A stretch of DNA of 64,000 bases, from the NCBI RefSeq assembly GCF_002163585.1, contig NZ_CP015579.1:3410001-3474000 (forward strand). Reading direction: 5' to 3'. This document shows positions 19,795-31,355 of the stretch, piece after piece (the first letter of the stretch is position 1; the number at the start of each line of letters is the position of its first letter). This DNA comes from Tatumella citrea (GTDB taxonomy: Bacteria; Pseudomonadota; Gammaproteobacteria; Enterobacterales; Enterobacteriaceae). The translations under genes were made by a program, and so were the position numbers. The notes under the pieces were generated by a model that saw nothing but the letters and a program-made list of their open reading frames with translations, had not been told where the DNA came from and made no database searches.

Positions 19795-21017
19795 CGACTA
19801 CCCCGGGTAAACGCCTGTGCTTTTGTCAGACGTGTTTCATAATCTATTCGTAATAACAACACTATCGCTGTAGACATAATGATCAGACTCGATCCCCCGT
19901 AACTGATCAGGGGTAACGTCAGACCTTTAGTTGGCAGCATTCCTGCAGCCGCCCCGACATTAACCAATGCCTGGAAACTGAACCAGACACCTATCGCACA
20001 CGCCAGGAATCCGGAAAAACGCTGATCTAACTCCAGCGCCCTGCGGCCAATGGACATAGCACGAAAAGCGACGAAGAATACCATTAAAAGTGCGAGTACC
20101 ACACCGAAAAAGCCCAGTTCTTCACCAATAATCGAGAAGATAAAGTCGGTGTGGGCTTCCGGTAAATATTCAAGTTTCTGGACCGAATTTCCCAGTCCCT
20201 GCCCCCAGAACTCTCCGCGACCAAAGGCCATAAGTGACTGGGTTAACTGATAACCACTGCCGAAAGGATCGGCCCATGGGTTCCAGAACGAAGTTACACG
20301 CCGCATGCGGTAAGGTTCAGCGATAATCAGCAAAACAACCGCAAACATACCGGACCCGATAATCGCCAGGAACTGCCATAACTTTGCCCCGGCCAGAAAC
20401 AGCATCGCCAGCGTGGTAACAAACAGTACAATCACCGTACCAAGGTCTGGCTGCGCCAGCAGTAATACGGCCAGAACAACCATCACTCCCATCGGTTTAC
20501 AGAATCCCCAGAAGTTACTCCGGACTTCATCCACCTTTCGCACCAGATAACTGGCGAGATAACAAAACAGGGACAGTTTGGAAAATTCTGCTGGCTGAAT
20601 ACGCAACGGGCCCAAAGCAATCCAGCGCGAGGCCCCGTTTACAGAGCTTCCCACCACCAGAACGACCAGTAACATAACCACCGAGGCCATCAGCATCACA
20701 TTGCTGTAGCGCTGCCAGAAAGACATCGGTAGCCGCAATGTGAACAGTGATATCGCAAAACCCAGTCCCAGGTAGAACGCATCACGCTTTGCAAAGTAGA
20801 ACGGATCGTCACTCATACGCTGCCCCACCGGAACAGACGCCGAAGTCACCATCACAAAACCAATAATCGCCAGACCAAAGGTCAGCCACAGCAGAGTGCG
20901 GTCATAGAGAATGATGGCAGTATCATCACTTTCTCTGGCACCCATGACCCAGTCTCTTAACCGACTGGAAACTGCCATCACTGCCGTGCCGGCAAGTGCC
21001 AGGCCTGGAATACGCAT
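19791..21017 (-). CDS. ftsW: Peptidoglycan glycosyltransferase FtsW (SEDS family)
   Basis: FtsW is the divisome SEDS polymerase that works with FtsI. The 408-aa protein has about ten membrane segments, the signature [13 protein letters not shown] (about 182-194), the [23 protein letters not shown] loop with the family's conserved residues, and the C-terminal [12 protein letters not shown]. It is a few residues shorter at the N-terminus than E. coli FtsW. It is coupled to murD upstream (shared base) and murG downstream (4-base overlap). Confidence 0.96.
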   Translation of the reverse strand: MRIPGLALAGTAVMAVSSRLRDWVMGARESDDTAIILYDRTLLWLTFGLAIIGFVMVTSASVPVGQRMSDDPFYFAKRDAFYLGLGFAISLFTLRLPMSFWQRYSNVMLMASVVMLLVVLVVGSSVNGASRWIALGPLRIQPAEFSKLSLFCYLASYLVRKVDEVRSNFWGFCKPMGVMVVLAVLLLAQPDLGTVIVLFVTTLAMLFLAGAKLWQFLAIIGSGMFAVVLLIIAEPYRMRRVTSFWNPWADPFGSGYQLTQSLMAFGRGEFWGQGLGNSVQKLEYLPEAHTDFIFSIIGEELGFFGVVLALLMVFFVAFRAMSIGRRALELDQRFSGFLACAIGVWFSFQALVNVGAAAGMLPTKGLTLPLISYGGSSLIIMSTAIVLLLRIDYETRLTKAQAFTRGSR

Positions 21018-22336
21018 TAGCCTAACTCCTTAGCTAAACGGGTAAAAAGATCGCCCCGTTGCTCAAAATTTTTAAACTGATCCAGACTGGCACACGCCGG
21101 AGACAGCAACACCATATCTCCCTGTCGGGTCTGTGGCGCAATCTCTGCCATGACCTGCTGCAATGTTTCCCGGCATTCAGAAACGTCAGGACGTAATGCC
21201 GCCAGTTCAGCCGCATCCCGGCCAAAACAGTAGACCTTCAGATTATCCCGCTGCAGGTAAGGTTGCAGAGGTGAGAAGTCTGCTGACTTTCCGTCTCCCC
21301 CCAGTAATAACCATAATGTTCCTGCAACATTGAGACCTTTCAACGCAGCTTCAGTACTGCCAACATTGGTTGCCTTGGAGTCATTGATCCAGTCCACACC
21401 CTTGTTACGATGGGCCAGATTAAAACGATGGCTCAGCCCGCTGAATGTAGTCAGTGCTTTAAGGCTGGATGCACGAGGCAGACCTACTGCATCAGCCAGT
21501 GCCAGAGCCGCCAGCGCATTGGTAAAGTTATGCTGGCCGGTCAGCTTCATTTCCCGGGTATCCAGCACTTTTTCGCCTTTCACTCTTAACCAGGTACTGC
21601 CTTGCTGGCTGTTCAGGTGGTAATCACCCACATTCACGCCAAAGCTGATACAACGGTCATCGACTCCGCGTACCGGCATCGTCAACGCATCATCGGCATT
21701 AACCACACAGACACTGGCATTTTCATAAACTCGTAATTTGGCCGCACGATACTGCTGCATCCCGAGTGGATAACGATCCATATGATCTTCGGTAACATTC
21801 AGAATCGTTGCCGCTGCCGCTGCCAGGCTGTAAGTAGTTTCCAGTTGAAAACTGGATAATTCCAGTACATACAACTGAGCCGGTTGTTCCAGTAAGGACA
21901 ACACCGGTAAACCAATATTGCCGCCTACTCCTACCTGCCAACCGGCAGCCTTAGCCATTTCTCCAACCAGAGAGGTGACGGTGCTTTTACCGTTAGAACC
22001 AGTAATCGCAATGATCGGCGCACGGGCTTCCCGACAGAACAGTTCAACGTCACCGATAATTTCCACTCCGGCATCGGCAGCTTCTGCCAACGCCGGATGT
22101 GCCAGCGCAATACCCGGGCTTGCAATAATTAAATCGGCATCCAGTAACCAGTCTTCATTAATCCCCCCCAGGTAACGCTCCAGATGCTCCGGCAATTTAT
22201 CCAGACCAGGTGGGGACATTCGGGTATCTACCACCCGCGGCGTTACCCCACGGGCTAAAAAGAAATCAACACAGGACAGGCCGGTCAGCCCCAGCCCGAT
22301 AATGACAACTTTTTTACCCCGATAGTCAGACATCAT
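21017..22336 (-). CDS. murD: UDP-N-acetylmuramoyl-L-alanine--D-glutamate ligase MurD
   Basis: MurD adds D-glutamate to UDP-MurNAc-L-Ala. The 439-aa protein shows the N-terminal [18 protein letters not shown] fold, the ATP loop [13 protein letters not shown] (about 112-124), [10 protein letters not shown] (about 180-189), and the [14 protein letters not shown] motif (about 317-330). Length is within one residue of E. coli. It begins at the end of mraY and runs directly into ftsW. Confidence 0.97.
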   Translation of the reverse strand: MMSDYRGKKVVIIGLGLTGLSCVDFFLARGVTPRVVDTRMSPPGLDKLPEHLERYLGGINEDWLLDADLIIASPGIALAHPALAEAADAGVEIIGDVELFCREARAPIIAITGSNGKSTVTSLVGEMAKAAGWQVGVGGNIGLPVLSLLEQPAQLYVLELSSFQLETTYSLAAAAATILNVTEDHMDRYPLGMQQYRAAKLRVYENASVCVVNADDALTMPVRGVDDRCISFGVNVGDYHLNSQQGSTWLRVKGEKVLDTREMKLTGQHNFTNALAALALADAVGLPRASSLKALTTFSGLSHRFNLAHRNKGVDWINDSKATNVGSTEAALKGLNVAGTLWLLLGGDGKSADFSPLQPYLQRDNLKVYCFGRDAAELAALRPDVSECRETLQQVMAEIAPQTRQGDMVLLSPACASLDQFKNFEQRGDLFTRLAKELG

Positions 22337-23418
22337 TAGCGTACCTTAAGGGTCGCCAGTCCAATCAGAACCAGCATTAAAGAAATAATCCAGAAACGCA
22401 CGATAACGCGAGGTTCCGGCCAGCCTTTCAGTTCATAGTGGTGATGGATAGGAGCCATACGGAAAATACGTTGTCCGCGCAGCTTAAATGACCCTACCTG
22501 CAGAATGACCGACAGAGTTTCAACCACAAATACCCCGCCCATAATCACCAGTAAGAATTCCTGACGTAATAACACAGCAATTGTCCCAAGCGCACCGCCC
22601 AGAGCCAGCGAACCGACATCCCCCATAAAGACCTGTGCCGGGTAAGTGTTAAACCACAGGAAGCCCAGTCCTGCTCCGACAATCGCCGTGCAGACAATCA
22701 CCAGCTCCCCTGCATGACGCAGATAAGGGATGTGCAGATATTCAGCAAAGTTCACGTTACCAGTGGCCCAGGCCACCAGACCGAAACCGGCAGCGACGAA
22801 TACTGTTGGCATAATTGCCAGGCCATCCAGACCGTCTGTCAGGTTTACTGCGTTACTGGTGCCCACAATGACAAAGTAAGTCAGTAGCAGATAACTCAGA
22901 CCCAGTTGTGGCATAACATCTTTGAAGAATGGAACCACCAACTGGGTGGCAGGAGTGCCTTTACCAATGGCATAGAGTGCGAAAGCGACACCCAATGCAA
23001 TTACCGACTGCCAGAAGTATTTCCAGCGGGCAATCAGACCTTTGGTATCTTTGCGCACCACTTTGCGGTAGTCATCGACAAATCCGATGATCCCGTAACC
23101 AATCAGAACGACCAGGACACACCAGACATAAGGGTTAGACGGATAAGCCCACATCAGCACCGAAATAGTGATCGATGTCAGAATCATCAGCCCGCCCATC
23201 GTTGGCGTGCCACGTTTGCTGAAATGTGACTCCGGGCCGTCGTTACGAACAACCTGGCCAATCTGCAGTTTTTGCAGCCATGCAATCAAGCGCGGCCCCA
23301 TCCACAGGCTGATAAACAGCGATGTCAGCAGACTGACGATGGCGCGAAACGTCAGGTACGAAAAGATATTAAATCCTGAGTAGAGGGAAACCAGGTGCTC
23401 AGCAAACCAGACTAACAT
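22336..23418 (-). CDS. mraY: Phospho-MurNAc-pentapeptide translocase MraY
   Basis: MraY is the polytopic enzyme that attaches phospho-MurNAc-pentapeptide to undecaprenyl phosphate, forming lipid I. At 360 aa it equals E. coli MraY. Visible signatures are [10 protein letters not shown] (about 70-79), DDYRKV (Mg-binding aspartates, about 115-120), [11 protein letters not shown] (about 190-200) and the [19 protein letters not shown] stretch with the three histidines (about 321-339). The start overlaps the end of murF by seven bases. Confidence 0.97.
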   Translation of the reverse strand: MLVWFAEHLVSLYSGFNIFSYLTFRAIVSLLTSLFISLWMGPRLIAWLQKLQIGQVVRNDGPESHFSKRGTPTMGGLMILTSITISVLMWAYPSNPYVWCVLVVLIGYGIIGFVDDYRKVVRKDTKGLIARWKYFWQSVIALGVAFALYAIGKGTPATQLVVPFFKDVMPQLGLSYLLLTYFVIVGTSNAVNLTDGLDGLAIMPTVFVAAGFGLVAWATGNVNFAEYLHIPYLRHAGELVIVCTAIVGAGLGFLWFNTYPAQVFMGDVGSLALGGALGTIAVLLRQEFLLVIMGGVFVVETLSVILQVGSFKLRGQRIFRMAPIHHHYELKGWPEPRVIVRFWIISLMLVLIGLATLKVR

Positions 23419-24776
23419 GTGCCTTTCTCCTGTAATTGCTGAACCACTTCTTCCATAGCTGCACTTCTCGAACCTTTAATCAAAATGGTAACTTCCTGAT
23501 GTTCAGATAATAATGTCCGCAACCGTGCAATCAGCTCCGGTTTGCCAGTAAAATGTTCACCGTGCTGGCTTTCCTGAGAGATAAAACGGCTCAGTGCTCC
23601 GACACTTAATACTTTATCAATACCTGCTTCCCGCGCAGCGACGCCAACCGCACGATGGCATTGTTCAGCCTCATCGCCTAATTCAGCCATGTCGCCTACT
23701 ACCATAATCCGGTATCCGGGAATCTCGCCCAGCACCTGTGCTGCTGCCGTCATTGAGCCGACATTTGCGTTATAACTGTCGTCCAACAGTTGCTGTTGTT
23801 CGGATAATCTGACCGGGAACAGTCTTCCGGGTACCGGTTGCAGGTCACTGAGCCCTTTAGCAATTGCTGACAGCGGAGCGCCAACCGCCAGAGAGAGCGC
23901 AGCTGCAGCAAGTGCATTGGCAATATTATGTCGTCCGGGCAATGGCAGACGAACCGCCACACTGCCCTGCGGGGTAGATAGGGTGAATGCAGTACCCGCA
24001 CCACTAACGACAATATCGCGGGCATGAAAATCTGCTGTCGACTCTGCGGCAGGGGAGAAACGCCATACTGTCTTATCCGACAGCTGAGTCTGCCAGTGAG
24101 GCCAGTCATTGCTGTCATCATTGAGGATGGCGATACCATTCTGTGGCAGGCCACCGAAAATTTCGCCTTTAGCTTTGGCAACACCAGCCAGCGATCCAAA
24201 ACCTTCAAGGTGTGCTGCTGCCAGGTTATTGACCAGAGCAGCTTCCGGGCGGACCATCGCGGTGGTATAGGCGATTTCACCCTGATGATTAGCACCCAGT
24301 TCAATTACTGCATATTCGTGCTCCGGCGTCAGCCGTAACAGGGTCATGGGCACGCCAATGTCATTATTCAGGTTCCCTGCGGTATACAAGGTATTGCCGC
24401 ATTGTTTCAGAATAGATGCGGTCATCTCTTTAACCGAGGTTTTCCCGGACGAACCTGTCAGGGCAACGACGCGCGCCGGTACCTGCTGGCGGACAAACGC
24501 AGCCAGTTCGCCGAATGCGATACGGGTATCTCTGACCACCACCTGAGGGACATCCAGCGGCAAAGGTTTGCTGACCAACAGCGCGGATGCTCCGGCTTTC
24601 AGGGCATCGCTGATAAAATCATGGGCATCAAAACGTTCACCAATCAGGGCGATAAACAGGCAACCTGCCGTGACTTTACGGGTATCTGTGGTCACCGAAG
24701 AAAAGCTCAGTGCAGAATCTCCGGAAAGCTGACCGCCGGTCAGATCTGCCAGTTGCTGCAGGGTCATCGAAATCAT
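23412..24776 (-). CDS. murF: UDP-MurNAc-tripeptide--D-alanyl-D-alanine ligase MurF
   Basis: MurF adds the D-Ala-D-Ala dipeptide to complete the pentapeptide precursor. The 454-aa protein starts [17 protein letters not shown] as in the family, with the ATP loop [13 protein letters not shown] (about 105-117), the conserved [13 protein letters not shown] (about 138-150), and [11 protein letters not shown] (about 337-347). It overlaps murE by four bases and mraY by seven, consistent with tight translational coupling through the cluster. Confidence 0.97.
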   Translation of the reverse strand: MISMTLQQLADLTGGQLSGDSALSFSSVTTDTRKVTAGCLFIALIGERFDAHDFISDALKAGASALLVSKPLPLDVPQVVVRDTRIAFGELAAFVRQQVPARVVALTGSSGKTSVKEMTASILKQCGNTLYTAGNLNNDIGVPMTLLRLTPEHEYAVIELGANHQGEIAYTTAMVRPEAALVNNLAAAHLEGFGSLAGVAKAKGEIFGGLPQNGIAILNDDSNDWPHWQTQLSDKTVWRFSPAAESTADFHARDIVVSGAGTAFTLSTPQGSVAVRLPLPGRHNIANALAAAALSLAVGAPLSAIAKGLSDLQPVPGRLFPVRLSEQQQLLDDSYNANVGSMTAAAQVLGEIPGYRIMVVGDMAELGDEAEQCHRAVGVAAREAGIDKVLSVGALSRFISQESQHGEHFTGKPELIARLRTLLSEHQEVTILIKGSRSAAMEEVVQQLQEKGTC

Positions 24777-26260
24777 GCCAGCACCCCCAGTAATGAAGCT
24801 ACGGTCTCTCTGTCTGAGTAATCCAGACGGCGCTGACCTATTATCTGATAATCTTCATGCCCTTTACCTGCCACCAGGACGATATCCTGCGGGCCAGCCT
24901 GCATCAGTGCATGAGTAACTGCACGTGCGCGTCCGGGTACCACCAGCGCTCTGCCCGGGTCCAGCAGCCCGCTCAGAATGTCATTAACAATCGCCTGAGC
25001 ATCTTCGCTGCGTGGGTTATCATCGGTAACAATCACCTGATCGGCCAGTTGTTCGGCAATAGCTCCCATCAGTGGGCGCTTACCTTTATCGCGATCGCCG
25101 CCACATCCGAACACGCACCAAAGTTTGCCACTACAATGCAACCTGGTTGCAGCCAGTGCTTTTTCCAGCGCATCCGGGGTATGAGCATAATCGACCACTA
25201 CCGTCGGTCTGCCATCAGCATGGAAAACTTCCATCCGGCCACAGACAGGTTGCAAGCGGGCAGCCGTGTCACGCAAACGCTCCATCGGATAACCTAATGC
25301 CAGCAGAGTCGCCATAGCCATCAGCATGTTGCTGACATTAAATGCACCCATCAGCTGACTGGTAAACTCGCCGTTACCCCAGTCAGAGCGGAACGTGACT
25401 TTCGCCCCTTTATCCAGATATTCGACCTGAATGGCTTCCAGACGACGGCCATGATGATCGGCAGGAATCTGTCCCTGCATGCTAACCGCAACAGCATCGG
25501 TGAGTTTTCCAAGCCAGCGACGGCCCGTTTCATCATCGGCATTAATAATCGCCTGCCCGACCTGGTGTTCAGCAAACAGCGACCATTTTGCCGCTTCGTA
25601 ATTTTGCATATCACCATGATAATCCAGGTGATCACGGCTCAGATTGGTGAACACTGCCGCGGCAAATGGCAAGGCAGCAACACGATGCTGAACCAGCCCG
25701 TGTGACGAAACTTCCATCGCCGTCAGTGTTGCACCCTGCTCCACTAATCCTGCTAAAACCTGCTGGATATCAACTGCCGAGCCGGTGGTATTTTCTGTCG
25801 GCGTGAGGTGTCCGTATAAGCCATTACCTACCGTGCCCATTACCGCACCGGTTTCACCCAGCAGATTAGCCCACTGAGCCAGCAACTGACTGGTAGTGGT
25901 TTTACCATTGGTGCCGGTAATACCGATTAATGTCTGTTTCTCTGCCGGATTATCATAGAAACGACCAGCCAGTGCAGATAGCCGTTGAGATAATTGCTTC
26001 AGATAAACAACCGGCACACCATGCAATTCTTTGATATCACCATCTGCAGCTTCGCCTTCTGCTTCGGCAATCACTGCAGCTACACCCTGGGCAATGGCCT
26101 GAGGGATATAGTGACGTCCGTCAACGCTATGTCCCGTCACAGCCACAAACAGATCGCCGGCAGCCGCAGTGCGGCTGTCCAGTGTCATTTCCTTTAGCTG
26201 ACGTTCCGGCGCACCGGGCACCCACGGGGCCAGCAGGTCGCGCAAGTTACGATCTGTCAC
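24773..26260 (-). CDS. murE: UDP-MurNAc-L-Ala-D-Glu--meso-diaminopimelate ligase MurE
   Basis: MurE adds meso-diaminopimelate to the stem peptide. The start chosen is GTG 26260-26258: GAGGA lies six bases before it, the protein then begins [18 protein letters not shown] like E. coli MurE, has 495 aa, and overlaps ftsI by 14 bases. The ATG at 26272 sits 5' of that ribosome binding site and would add four residues. ATP loop [15 protein letters not shown] (about 113-127), the carbamylated-lysine region, and the DAP-specificity motif [11 protein letters not shown] (near 413-423) are present. Confidence 0.95.
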   Translation of the reverse strand: MTDRNLRDLLAPWVPGAPERQLKEMTLDSRTAAAGDLFVAVTGHSVDGRHYIPQAIAQGVAAVIAEAEGEAADGDIKELHGVPVVYLKQLSQRLSALAGRFYDNPAEKQTLIGITGTNGKTTTSQLLAQWANLLGETGAVMGTVGNGLYGHLTPTENTTGSAVDIQQVLAGLVEQGATLTAMEVSSHGLVQHRVAALPFAAAVFTNLSRDHLDYHGDMQNYEAAKWSLFAEHQVGQAIINADDETGRRWLGKLTDAVAVSMQGQIPADHHGRRLEAIQVEYLDKGAKVTFRSDWGNGEFTSQLMGAFNVSNMLMAMATLLALGYPMERLRDTAARLQPVCGRMEVFHADGRPTVVVDYAHTPDALEKALAATRLHCSGKLWCVFGCGGDRDKGKRPLMGAIAEQLADQVIVTDDNPRSEDAQAIVNDILSGLLDPGRALVVPGRARAVTHALMQAGPQDIVLVAGKGHEDYQIIGQRRLDYSDRETVASLLGVLA

Positions 26261-28013
26261 TTTCGTCCTCATTTCTGTTATCCACGAAATCGTTTTTGTC
26301 ATTGGCAGGTAATGCATCCGGTTCGATATTCATCGTTCGCAATACGCCACCCATGATGGCGCCGAAAACCGGTGCAGATACCGCACCACCGTAATACTTG
26401 CCTGCCTGTGGATCGTTAATCACCACAACCAGTGCAAAACGTGGATGACTGGCAGGCGCTACGCCTGCGGTGTAAGCAATATACTTGTTAACATACTGAC
26501 CATCCGGACCCACTTTCTTGGCCGTCCCGGTCTTGATAGCAATCCGGTAACCCTTAATGGCAGCTTTAACGCCACCACCGCCAGGCAGAGCAACACTTTC
26601 CATCATGTGCAGCACAGTTTTTACAGTCGATTCAGGGAAGACCCTTTCTCCTGCTACCGGTGGGTCAACTTTGGTGATTGATAATGGTCTGGCGATGCCG
26701 TAGCTGCCAATGGTGGCGTAAACACGCGCTAACTGTAACGGCGTTACCATTAGCCCGTAGCCGAATGAGAAGGTGGCCCTCTCTATGTCAGACCACCGTT
26801 GTTTTTTAGGGTATATGCCACTGCTTTCCCCGACCAGCCCCAAATTAGTCGGTTTACCCAATCCAAAACGCGAGTAGGTTTCTACCAGCGCTGAGGAGGG
26901 CATCGCTAATGCCAGTCTTGATACACCGACATTACTCGATTTTTGTAAGACACCTGTCAGTGTCAGTTCGTTATAGCGTGCGACATCCTTGATTTCATGG
27001 CCGTTAATCCGGTACGGCACGGTGTTGATGACGCTGTTTTCGCGGATAACCCCACGCTGTAACGCGGTCATCACCACCATCGGTTTTACAGTAGAACCCG
27101 GTTCAAAAATATCGGTAATGGCCCGGTTACGCATCGCATCTTTGGTGGTGGTACCCAGATTATTCGGGTTGTATGCGGGGCTGTTTGCCATAGCCAGCAC
27201 TTCTCCGGTGTTCACATCCACCAGCACGGCGGAACCAGATTCAGCTTTATTGAACGCAACCGCATTACTCAGTTCACGATAAACCAGCGCCTGTAAACGC
27301 TCATCGATACTCAGGGTCAGGTTATGTGCGGCCTTGCTGTCGACAGAGGAGATATCTTCAATCACTCTGCCCTGGCGATCTTTGCGTACGGTTCTGACAC
27401 CTGGCTGTCCTGTCAGCCATTTATCAAAACTCTTCTCGATTCCTTCAATGCCTTCACCATCAATATTGGTGAAACCTATCAGATGAGCGGTCACCTGGCC
27501 TGCCGGATAGTAACGGCGGGATTCTTCACGCAGATGGATACCCGGTAATTTCAGTTTTTTAATATATTCGCCGACTGACGGGTTGATCTGCCGGGCAAGA
27601 TAAATAAACCGGCCATTAGGATTGGTATTTACGCGGGCATAGAGCTGGTCCTGAGTCATCGACAGCGCATCAGCCAGCGCCTTCCAACGATTATCAACCG
27701 TGATCCCGCCTTTATCATTCAGCTCTTTCGGATCGACCCAAACGGCGTTCACCGGCACACTTACCGCTAAAGGACGACCGGCACGATCGCTTATCATTCC
27801 CCGGGAGGTAGGCACCGGTTGAACACGCAATGAACGGAGATCGCCCTCTTTGACTAAACGATCCGGGCTAACGACCTGTAGATATCCTACCCGCGAAACC
27901 AGTCCCACCAGTGCAGCCAGAATTCCGACACACAGCAACGCAAAACGCCAGCTGATAAAGCTGGCTTTGTTTTCCGGTTTTCTGGACTTCAGCGTTTTTT
28001 TCGCGCTGCTCAT
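26247..28013 (-). CDS. ftsI: Division-specific transpeptidase FtsI (PBP3)
   Basis: FtsI cross-links septal peptidoglycan and is the target of aztreonam-type beta-lactams in relatives. The 588-aa product (E. coli length) has a cytoplasmic tail, one membrane anchor (about 22-42), the pedestal domain, and the penicillin-binding motifs: SxxK as STVK (Ser307 by equal length), SSN in [10 protein letters not shown], and KTGTAKK. The C-terminus ends with an acidic stretch that E. coli processes. It lies between ftsL and murE, overlapping murE by 14 bases. Confidence 0.97.
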   Translation of the reverse strand: MSSAKKTLKSRKPENKASFISWRFALLCVGILAALVGLVSRVGYLQVVSPDRLVKEGDLRSLRVQPVPTSRGMISDRAGRPLAVSVPVNAVWVDPKELNDKGGITVDNRWKALADALSMTQDQLYARVNTNPNGRFIYLARQINPSVGEYIKKLKLPGIHLREESRRYYPAGQVTAHLIGFTNIDGEGIEGIEKSFDKWLTGQPGVRTVRKDRQGRVIEDISSVDSKAAHNLTLSIDERLQALVYRELSNAVAFNKAESGSAVLVDVNTGEVLAMANSPAYNPNNLGTTTKDAMRNRAITDIFEPGSTVKPMVVMTALQRGVIRENSVINTVPYRINGHEIKDVARYNELTLTGVLQKSSNVGVSRLALAMPSSALVETYSRFGLGKPTNLGLVGESSGIYPKKQRWSDIERATFSFGYGLMVTPLQLARVYATIGSYGIARPLSITKVDPPVAGERVFPESTVKTVLHMMESVALPGGGGVKAAIKGYRIAIKTGTAKKVGPDGQYVNKYIAYTAGVAPASHPRFALVVVINDPQAGKYYGGAVSAPVFGAIMGGVLRTMNIEPDALPANDKNDFVDNRNEDESDRS

Positions 28014-28028
28014 GCCGTTATCGGTTTC

Positions 28029-28349
28029 CTATGGTTGAACCACAATGTTTTCTTGAGAAGGATCAACATGTTGCATATGAAGTTTTTCAATCGCCAGTCG
28101 TTCTACCCGACTATGATCTCCAAGCGCATTCTCTTCAAGGATCAGGTTTCGCCACTCGATATCCAACGAATCCCGCTCCAGTACCATCTGTTCACGCTGT
28201 GCGGTCAGTAACCTGGTTTTATGGGTAGTGATAACCACCATTACCGCCGAAACCAGTACTGCAATAATTAACAGCAAGGGCAATTTTCCGTGGCGCAGTA
28301 AATCTCCGCCTATAATGCCGGGCAGGCTGTGGCGTTCATTGCCGATCAT
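28029..28349 (-). CDS. ftsL: Cell division protein FtsL
   Basis: FtsL is a small bitopic protein that forms the FtsQBL complex and activates FtsWI. The 106-aa product has a membrane segment (about 22-40, [18 protein letters not shown]) followed by a periplasmic leucine-zipper coiled coil ([20 protein letters not shown]). The C-terminal half is nearly identical to E. coli. The N-terminus is about 15 residues shorter than E. coli's 121 aa; ATG 28349 overlaps the rsmH stop by four bases, which supports this start. Confidence 0.94.
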   Translation of the reverse strand: MIGNERHSLPGIIGGDLLRHGKLPLLLIIAVLVSAVMVVITTHKTRLLTAQREQMVLERDSLDIEWRNLILEENALGDHSRVERLAIEKLHMQHVDPSQENIVVQP

Positions 28350-29287
28350 TCAGCGGTCCTCTGTGCAATACGCAATACCGAACTGCGGGCCCGGGGATTA
28401 TCGGCAACTTCACGTTCTCCTGGTACCAGCTTGCCCAGTGTTTTCAGTTCACGACCGCCCAGAGCTTTCAACTGTGCTTCAGTCAGTGGTAATCCCGAAG
28501 GAACCTGTGCACCACGACTCTGATCACGCATAAAGCGTTTTACCAGTCGGTCTTCCAGTGAATGGAAACTGATCACTGACAGGCGACCTTCCGGTGCCAG
28601 GGCTGTCAGAGCCCCGTTTAATGCCTGTGAAATCTCTTCGAGTTCACTGTTCACCCAGATCCGGATAGCCTGAAAGCTGCGGGTTGCCGGGTGTTTAAAC
28701 TTGTCTTTCACTGGCGTCGCGTTATAAATCACTTCGGCCAGCTCTTTGGTACGGGTCATCGGTTGTTCACGATTACGTTCAACGATGGCCCTGGCGATTC
28801 GTTTGGCAAAGCGTTCTTCACCATATGCCTTAAGTACAAACGCAATATCCTGCTCTTCCGCCTGCAACAACCATTCTGCAGCTGATTGTCCACGCGTCGG
28901 GTCCATACGCATATCCAGTGGCCCGTCACGCATAAAGGAGAATCCACGCTCGGCATCATCGAGCTGCGGGGAAGAAACTCCCAGATCCAGTAAGATGCCG
29001 TTTATTTTGCCACGCAATCCCAGTGAATCTGTGTATTCAGCCAGGCCGGAAAATGGACCATGGATAATGGAAAAACGCGGATCATTAATTTCCGCCGCCG
29101 CCGCAATCGCCTGAGGATCTCGGTCAATCGCGATAAGCCGGCCATTTTTTCCCAACCGGGAAAGGATCAGACGTGAGTGCCCTCCCCTGCCAAAGGTGCC
29201 ATCAATGTAGATGCCGTCTTCCTGAAGGTTAAGTCCGTTGACTGCTTCATCTAACAGCACTGTGGTATGTTTAAAATTTTCCGACAT
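28346..29287 (-). CDS. rsmH: 16S rRNA m4C1402 methyltransferase RsmH (MraW)
   Basis: RsmH methylates N4 of C1402 in 16S rRNA using S-adenosylmethionine. The 313-aa protein has [13 protein letters not shown] at the start, the SAM loop [10 protein letters not shown] (about 29-38), and the conserved [20 protein letters not shown] segment (about 98-117). Length equals E. coli. It is the second gene of the dcw operon, three bases after mraZ, and overlaps ftsL by four. Confidence 0.97.
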   Translation of the reverse strand: MSENFKHTTVLLDEAVNGLNLQEDGIYIDGTFGRGGHSRLILSRLGKNGRLIAIDRDPQAIAAAAEINDPRFSIIHGPFSGLAEYTDSLGLRGKINGILLDLGVSSPQLDDAERGFSFMRDGPLDMRMDPTRGQSAAEWLLQAEEQDIAFVLKAYGEERFAKRIARAIVERNREQPMTRTKELAEVIYNATPVKDKFKHPATRSFQAIRIWVNSELEEISQALNGALTALAPEGRLSVISFHSLEDRLVKRFMRDQSRGAQVPSGLPLTEAQLKALGGRELKTLGKLVPGEREVADNPRARSSVLRIAQRTAE

Positions 29288-29290
29288 AAG

Positions 29291-29746
29291 CTATAGCGAT
29301 AAATCCTGCAAACGCTCAGATAACACATCCTGAGCCGTCTCTGCTTCAATATCTTCCTTGATCTGTTGATACCAGGCCTGTTCATCCCACAGTTCAAATT
29401 TGTTGAACTGACCGACCAGCATGATTTCTTTCTGTAATCCGGCATGTTGTCTGAGTGTTCCTGCCAGCAACAACCGCCCTGCACTGTCCATCTGACATTC
29501 ACTGGCATGCCCGAGTAACAGGCGCTGCACACGGCGTTCGGCCGGGTTCATAGTCGACAGGCGAGACAGCTTTCTTTCAATGACTTCCCACTCAGGCAGG
29601 GTATAAAGCAGCAGGCAGGGCTGGTGGAGGTCAATGGTACATACCATTTGCCCCTGAGATTCCCCGATCAGTATTTCCCGGTAGCGAGTAGGTACTGCTA
29701 TCCGGCCTTTACCGTCGAGATTAACCAGCGTTGCCCCGCGAAACAT
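29291..29746 (-). CDS. mraZ: Transcriptional regulator MraZ
   Basis: MraZ is a ring-forming AbrB-type DNA-binding protein that represses the dcw operon by binding repeats in its own leader. The 151-aa product contains two SpoVT/AbrB-like repeats: [23 protein letters not shown] at the start and the [23 protein letters not shown] segment (about 82-104). It is the first gene of the dcw operon, immediately downstream of three matching GTGG boxes, as the autoregulation model requires. Confidence 0.97.
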   Translation of the reverse strand: MFRGATLVNLDGKGRIAVPTRYREILIGESQGQMVCTIDLHQPCLLLYTLPEWEVIERKLSRLSTMNPAERRVQRLLLGHASECQMDSAGRLLLAGTLRQHAGLQKEIMLVGQFNKFELWDEQAWYQQIKEDIEAETAQDVLSERLQDLSL

Positions 29747-29772
29747 TGACTGTTGATCCCCTCAGTTAACCT

Positions 29773-29802
29773 GTTTCACCACTTTACCCCACAATTTACC
29801 AC
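29773..29802 (-). promoter_or_regulatory. MraZ operator: three GTGG boxes at 10-bp spacing
   Basis: On the minus strand GTGGTAAATT, GTGGGGTAAA and GTGGTGAAAC follow each other with exactly 10-base period (CCAC on the plus strand at 29799, 29789 and 29779). Three such direct repeats in the mraZ leader are the known MraZ binding pattern in enterobacteria. They begin at about the predicted transcription start and would block the promoter above. Confidence 0.88.
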
Positions 29803-29808
29803 TAATTG

Positions 29809-29838
29809 AGTGTACGGAGCGGATGAAATCCTTGTCAA
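29809..29838 (-). promoter_or_regulatory. Main promoter of the dcw cluster (Pmra)
   Basis: A perfect TTGACA (29838-29833) is separated by 18 bases from TACACT (29814-29809) on the minus strand, about 60 bases upstream of mraZ. It is the best sigma-70 match in this region, and the MraZ boxes follow it directly. It should drive mraZ to at least the first division genes. Confidence 0.85.
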
Positions 29839-29839
29839 G

Positions 29840-30174
29840 CAACAAAGGTCGCTTAATAACATTATTTCCTGCGGCAAATTCATATAATTCCAGAGACATC
29901 ACTGATAAAAAACAGAGCCAAAAGAATTAACTCGATGAATAACTGCAATAAATTGAGAACACTGCGGGGAAGGGTTAATAAAAATCGGCGAAAAACGACG
30001 GAATTGTTAACTTCGGGCGGTGTATTCACGGCGGGCATTTTAAGGAATTTCTTACCGGAATCACAGCAGAGATACTGTGATATTAGTAAAGCTAATCAGC
30101 CTGTGGCTGTCTGAGTCAAACGACAGCCATGAAAACTGAGCTCTGTTGGCAAGAAAGCAGCTTCAGCCGGTGAG
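29840..30174. other. Non-coding stretch between Pmra and cra with two inverted repeats
   Basis: No gene is evident in this AT-rich 335-bp stretch. Two inverted repeats stand out: TCACAG (30061-30066) with CTGTGA (30075-30080), and TGGCTGTC (30104-30111) with GACAGCCA (30122-30129). The second lies about 45 bases after the cra stop and may stabilise or end the cra transcript, although no T-run follows on the minus strand. The rest shows nothing I can name. Confidence 0.45.
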
Positions 30175-31185
30175 TTATTGAGGCCGGCGCCCCAGTTTGC
30201 CGCGCTGATAAAGATTACGACGAATACGGGTCAGCCCCGGTTTAGGCCGTTTAGGCTCATCCAGGCTGGCCAGAACTAATTCAAGCACTCGTTCAGCAAT
30301 ATCCCGGTGACGTTGTCCTGCCGACAGTACCGGGCATTCCAGAAAATCCAGCAGTTCATTATCACCAAACGTAGCAATCGAAACATGACCAGGCAGATGA
30401 CCATGAACCCGCAGGCAGGCATCCATCATTCCCTGCAGCAGGCCAAATGAGGTAGTGAACAATGCTGCAGGCATCGGATGTGTTTCCAGGTAACGGACAA
30501 AAGTCTCTGCCGCCGCACTTCGCTCAAAACTGTTGCTGTAGATAAATTCCACCTGACGGTTGTCACCGCGCCAGGCATCACGAAAGCCTTGCTCGCGAAG
30601 AAAGCTTACTGACAGTTCGGGTAATGCGCCTAAAAACAATACATTGTCTATCGGCTGTTTGCGTAATTCGCTGGAGAGAGCAAATGCATCCTCCTGATCA
30701 GCCCCTACTACGCTGGTGAAATGTTCTCTGTCCAGAGCCCGGTCCAAAGCAATAATCGGCAATGAATCGCCAACCCAGCGCTGATAGAAAGGGTGCTCAG
30801 GGGGCAACGACGTTGATACAATTAATGCATCCACCTGGCGTTGTAGTAAATGTTCGATGCACCGGATTTCGTTATCTGGCTGGTCTTCAGAACAGGCAAT
30901 CAGAAGCTGATAACCGCGCTGTCTGGCCTGGCGTTCGAGATATTTTGCAATCCGGGTATAGCTGGTATTTTCCAGATCAGGGATCACCAGCCCGATAGAA
31001 CGAGTACGTCCTGCACGTAATCCTGCTGCAACCGCATTTGGCTGATAATTATGTTCCCTGACAACAGCCATGACTTTTTCTACCGTTTTTTCGCTGACAC
31101 GGTATTGCCTGGCTTTGCCATTGATTACATAACTCGCCGTCGTCCGGGAAACACCCGCCAGACGTGCAATTTCATCCAGTTTCAC
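30175..31185 (-). CDS. cra: Catabolite repressor/activator Cra (FruR)
   Basis: Cra is the LacI-family regulator of glycolytic and gluconeogenic flux; it senses fructose 1-phosphate and related phosphosugars. The start chosen is GTG 31185-31183 with GGGG upstream, giving 336 aa that begin [23 protein letters not shown], as in E. coli where the start is also GTG. The helix-turn-helix is at residues 4-21, the hinge near 45-60 ([11 protein letters not shown]), then the periplasmic-binding-like domain ([20 protein letters not shown]). It lies between ilvH and mraZ, the standard location. Confidence 0.96.
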   Translation of the reverse strand: MKLDEIARLAGVSRTTASYVINGKARQYRVSEKTVEKVMAVVREHNYQPNAVAAGLRAGRTRSIGLVIPDLENTSYTRIAKYLERQARQRGYQLLIACSEDQPDNEIRCIEHLLQRQVDALIVSTSLPPEHPFYQRWVGDSLPIIALDRALDREHFTSVVGADQEDAFALSSELRKQPIDNVLFLGALPELSVSFLREQGFRDAWRGDNRQVEFIYSNSFERSAAAETFVRYLETHPMPAALFTTSFGLLQGMMDACLRVHGHLPGHVSIATFGDNELLDFLECPVLSAGQRHRDIAERVLELVLASLDEPKRPKPGLTRIRRNLYQRGKLGRRPQ

Positions 31186-31254
31186 TTTTACCCCAGCGTA
31201 CAAAGAATTCTACCGATGCCCGATGAGCTGCGTACAGCCGCGAACTTTTTTCTG

Positions 31255-31283
31255 ATCTAAGCGCAGATGCCGCAACGGAGCAA
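31255..31283 (-). promoter_or_regulatory. Candidate promoter of cra
   Basis: TTGCTC (31283-31278) and TTAGAT (31260-31255) are separated by 17 bases on the minus strand, about 70 bases before the GTG start and just after the ilvIH terminator. No convincing copy of the E. coli fruL leader peptide was found here. Confidence 0.45.
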
Positions 31284-31302
31284 CCGTTTTATTGATACCG
31301 AT

Positions 31303-31327
31303 AAAAAAGGCCCGGATAACGGGCCTT
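31303..31327 (-). terminator. Rho-independent terminator after ilvIH
   Basis: AAGGCCCG (31307-31314) pairs with CGGGCCTT (31320-31327) around a 5-base loop. On the minus strand a T-run (31308-31303) follows directly. It separates ilvIH from cra. Confidence 0.9.
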
Positions 31328-31355
31328 AAATAATGACAGAGGCAGGATTCTGCCT

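Noticed and set aside
31186..31355. fruL leader peptide ahead of cra
   Set aside because: No ATG-initiated short frame resembling FruL exists in this interval on the minus strand.
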